IMG/VR virus record: IMGVR_UViG_3300050821_004447
Coordinates: 1-27,122 of that record
DNA length: 27,122 nt
Origin: a virus
Reading direction: 5' to 3' (one strand)
In this document: piece by piece, positions 26,332-27,122 of the stretch
How the letters are laid out: the number at the start of each line of letters is the position of its first letter
Position numbering within the stretch: position 1 is the first letter of the stretch
Notes under the pieces: model-generated
Seen by the model: only the letters and a program-made list of their open reading frames with translations
Told to the model about the DNA's origin: nothing
Databases searched by the model: none
Position numbers and translations under genes: made by a program

Positions 26332-27122
26332 CTACAGCTTGTCGAAGTAGCCCATCGTCGATGGGTAGATGACTTCGAGAACACCCAGCCGGCCGTAGTA
26401 GCTGGTCTTCTGCCAGATCGCATCGAACTGGATTGGCGTGCGGGCGAGCAAGGTCATCGGGTAGCGCACATATTCCGAGTTCTTCGTGTAGACCACCATC
26501 CGGTCATTCGCACCTGGTGCGGCGGTCCCAATGGTGCCCCCGGCCCCTGCCCCGTTGCACCATTTGCACGGGTAGATTTCGAGCCGGCCCGCACCTGAGC
26601 GCGCCAGGATGTTGTTCTCCTCGATGTATCTGAGGATCGAGGTGGTGCCGGCGGTCGAGACGAGCTGCGTGGCGATGTAGCCATACTGCGCGGTCGGGAG
26701 CAGGGTGCGCGACGGCACCACGGCCCAGCCCGATTGCTGCCACACGGTGTTCAGCGCGAAGTTGAAATCGGCGAGGATTTCGGCCGGAGTCTTGCCCTGC
26801 ATCCAGCCGGTCGGGTTGCCGGTGCCCGCACCCGCCGGGAAGTTGGTAATAATCCCGACGCCAGGGACACCCGGAGCAGCGACGGGGAGATTTACTAGAC
26901 CTTTATCTCCGGTATCACTATCGCCGACATACACCATTGCATCGATATCCATCTGATGCTTGAGGCGCATGCCTTGATACTTCTGCTGATCTATCGGGCG
27001 CCCGATCTTTAGTGCGCTTTCGAGTTCCAGCACGGTGTATTTGAGCTCGATCGCCCACGGCCGCAGCGGCTTGGTGAGCTGGGCGATATCGACGCTGACG
27101 CCGGCAATCTCGGTCGTGTTCT
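26332..27122 (-). CDS. Major capsid protein, DUF2184-type (5' partial)
   Basis: The frame runs off the right edge; the apparent start at 27033 is an internal GTG. Reading further upstream gives TTEIAGVSVDIAQLTKPLRP, then WAIELKYT, which join ELESALKIGRPIDQQKYQG, LKHQMDIDAMVYVGDSDTGD and KGLVNLP, the typical DUF2184 capsid pattern. The C-terminus (GANDRMVVYTKNSEYVRYPM, TPIQFDAIWQKTSYYGRLGV) also fits. DUF2184 proteins form the HK97-fold shell of several myoviruses. At least 260 residues are visible. As the first complete-function head gene, it fixes the operon direction (right to left). Confidence 0.9.
   Translation of the reverse strand, partial: NTTEIAGVSVDIAQLTKPLRPWAIELKYTVLELESALKIGRPIDQQKYQGMRLKHQMDIDAMVYVGDSDTGDKGLVNLPVAAPGVPGVGIITNFPAGAGTGNPTGWMQGKTPAEILADFNFALNTVWQQSGWAVVPSRTLLPTAQYGYIATQLVSTAGTTSILRYIEENNILARSGAGRLEIYPCKWCNGAGAGGTIGTAAPGANDRMVVYTKNSEYVRYPMTLLARTPIQFDAIWQKTSYYGRLGVLEVIYPSTMGYFDKL

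Noticed and set aside
27033-27033. GTG as start of the capsid gene
   Set aside because: The frame continues upstream to the window edge with a sequence typical of the family (TTEIAGVSVDIAQL...), so the gene is truncated by the window.

Overview
The window is a GC-rich (mostly G/C at third codon positions) piece of a contractile-tailed phage or prophage. The host is most likely an alphaproteobacterium, because the left arm encodes a homologue of SciP (DUF1153), a cell-cycle regulator known only from that class. I could not tell from the sequence whether this is a free phage genome or an integrated prophage. No integrase, terminase, portal or lysis cassette lies inside the window.

Left arm (1-2180, + strand): the 3' end of a beta-helix protein with a PEP-CTERM-like tail, a SciP-like regulator that overlaps it, four small conserved or hypothetical genes coupled by overlaps, and a tRNA-Phe(GAA) whose 5' end overlaps the last CDS. 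From 2180 to 2522 there is no gene. This is the convergent junction between the two transcription units and holds a good intrinsic terminator for the leftward unit.

Right arm (2523-27122, - strand, transcribed right to left): one long structural operon in virion-assembly order. It starts with a DUF2184-type major capsid protein (cut by the right edge) and small head/neck genes (DUF4054 connector, gp10-like completion protein, several unknowns, two small Cys-rich proteins, two membrane proteins and a short helical-hairpin protein resembling the Acb2/Tad1 anti-CBASS fold). Then come a proline-rich PDQGLP-repeat protein, the tail terminator, tail sheath (DUF3383), tail tube (DUF3277), an Ig-like-domain protein, and a tail assembly chaperone pair joined by a likely -1 frameshift. 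The unit ends with the tape measure (with an embedded hydrolase-like domain), the Dit-like protein, baseplate plug, hub, Gp138-type spike, gp46-like wedge, a beta-helix fibre, baseplate J, a DUF2612 protein with extra repeats, the long S74-terminated tail fibre and two small terminal genes. The genes together describe a Mu/Pam3-like simple myovirus.

Most junctions are ATGA, GTGA or TGATG overlaps. The few larger gaps (20286-20348, 20898-21038, 23229-23409, 23650-23749, 12141-12196, 25909-25965) stand out, and most contain inverted repeats or a shared 17-nt element. The most interesting points are the phage-borne SciP homologue, the -1 frameshift signal in the chaperone gene, the possible anti-CBASS protein, the repeat-expanded baseplate protein, and a tRNA-Phe with C instead of U at position 33.
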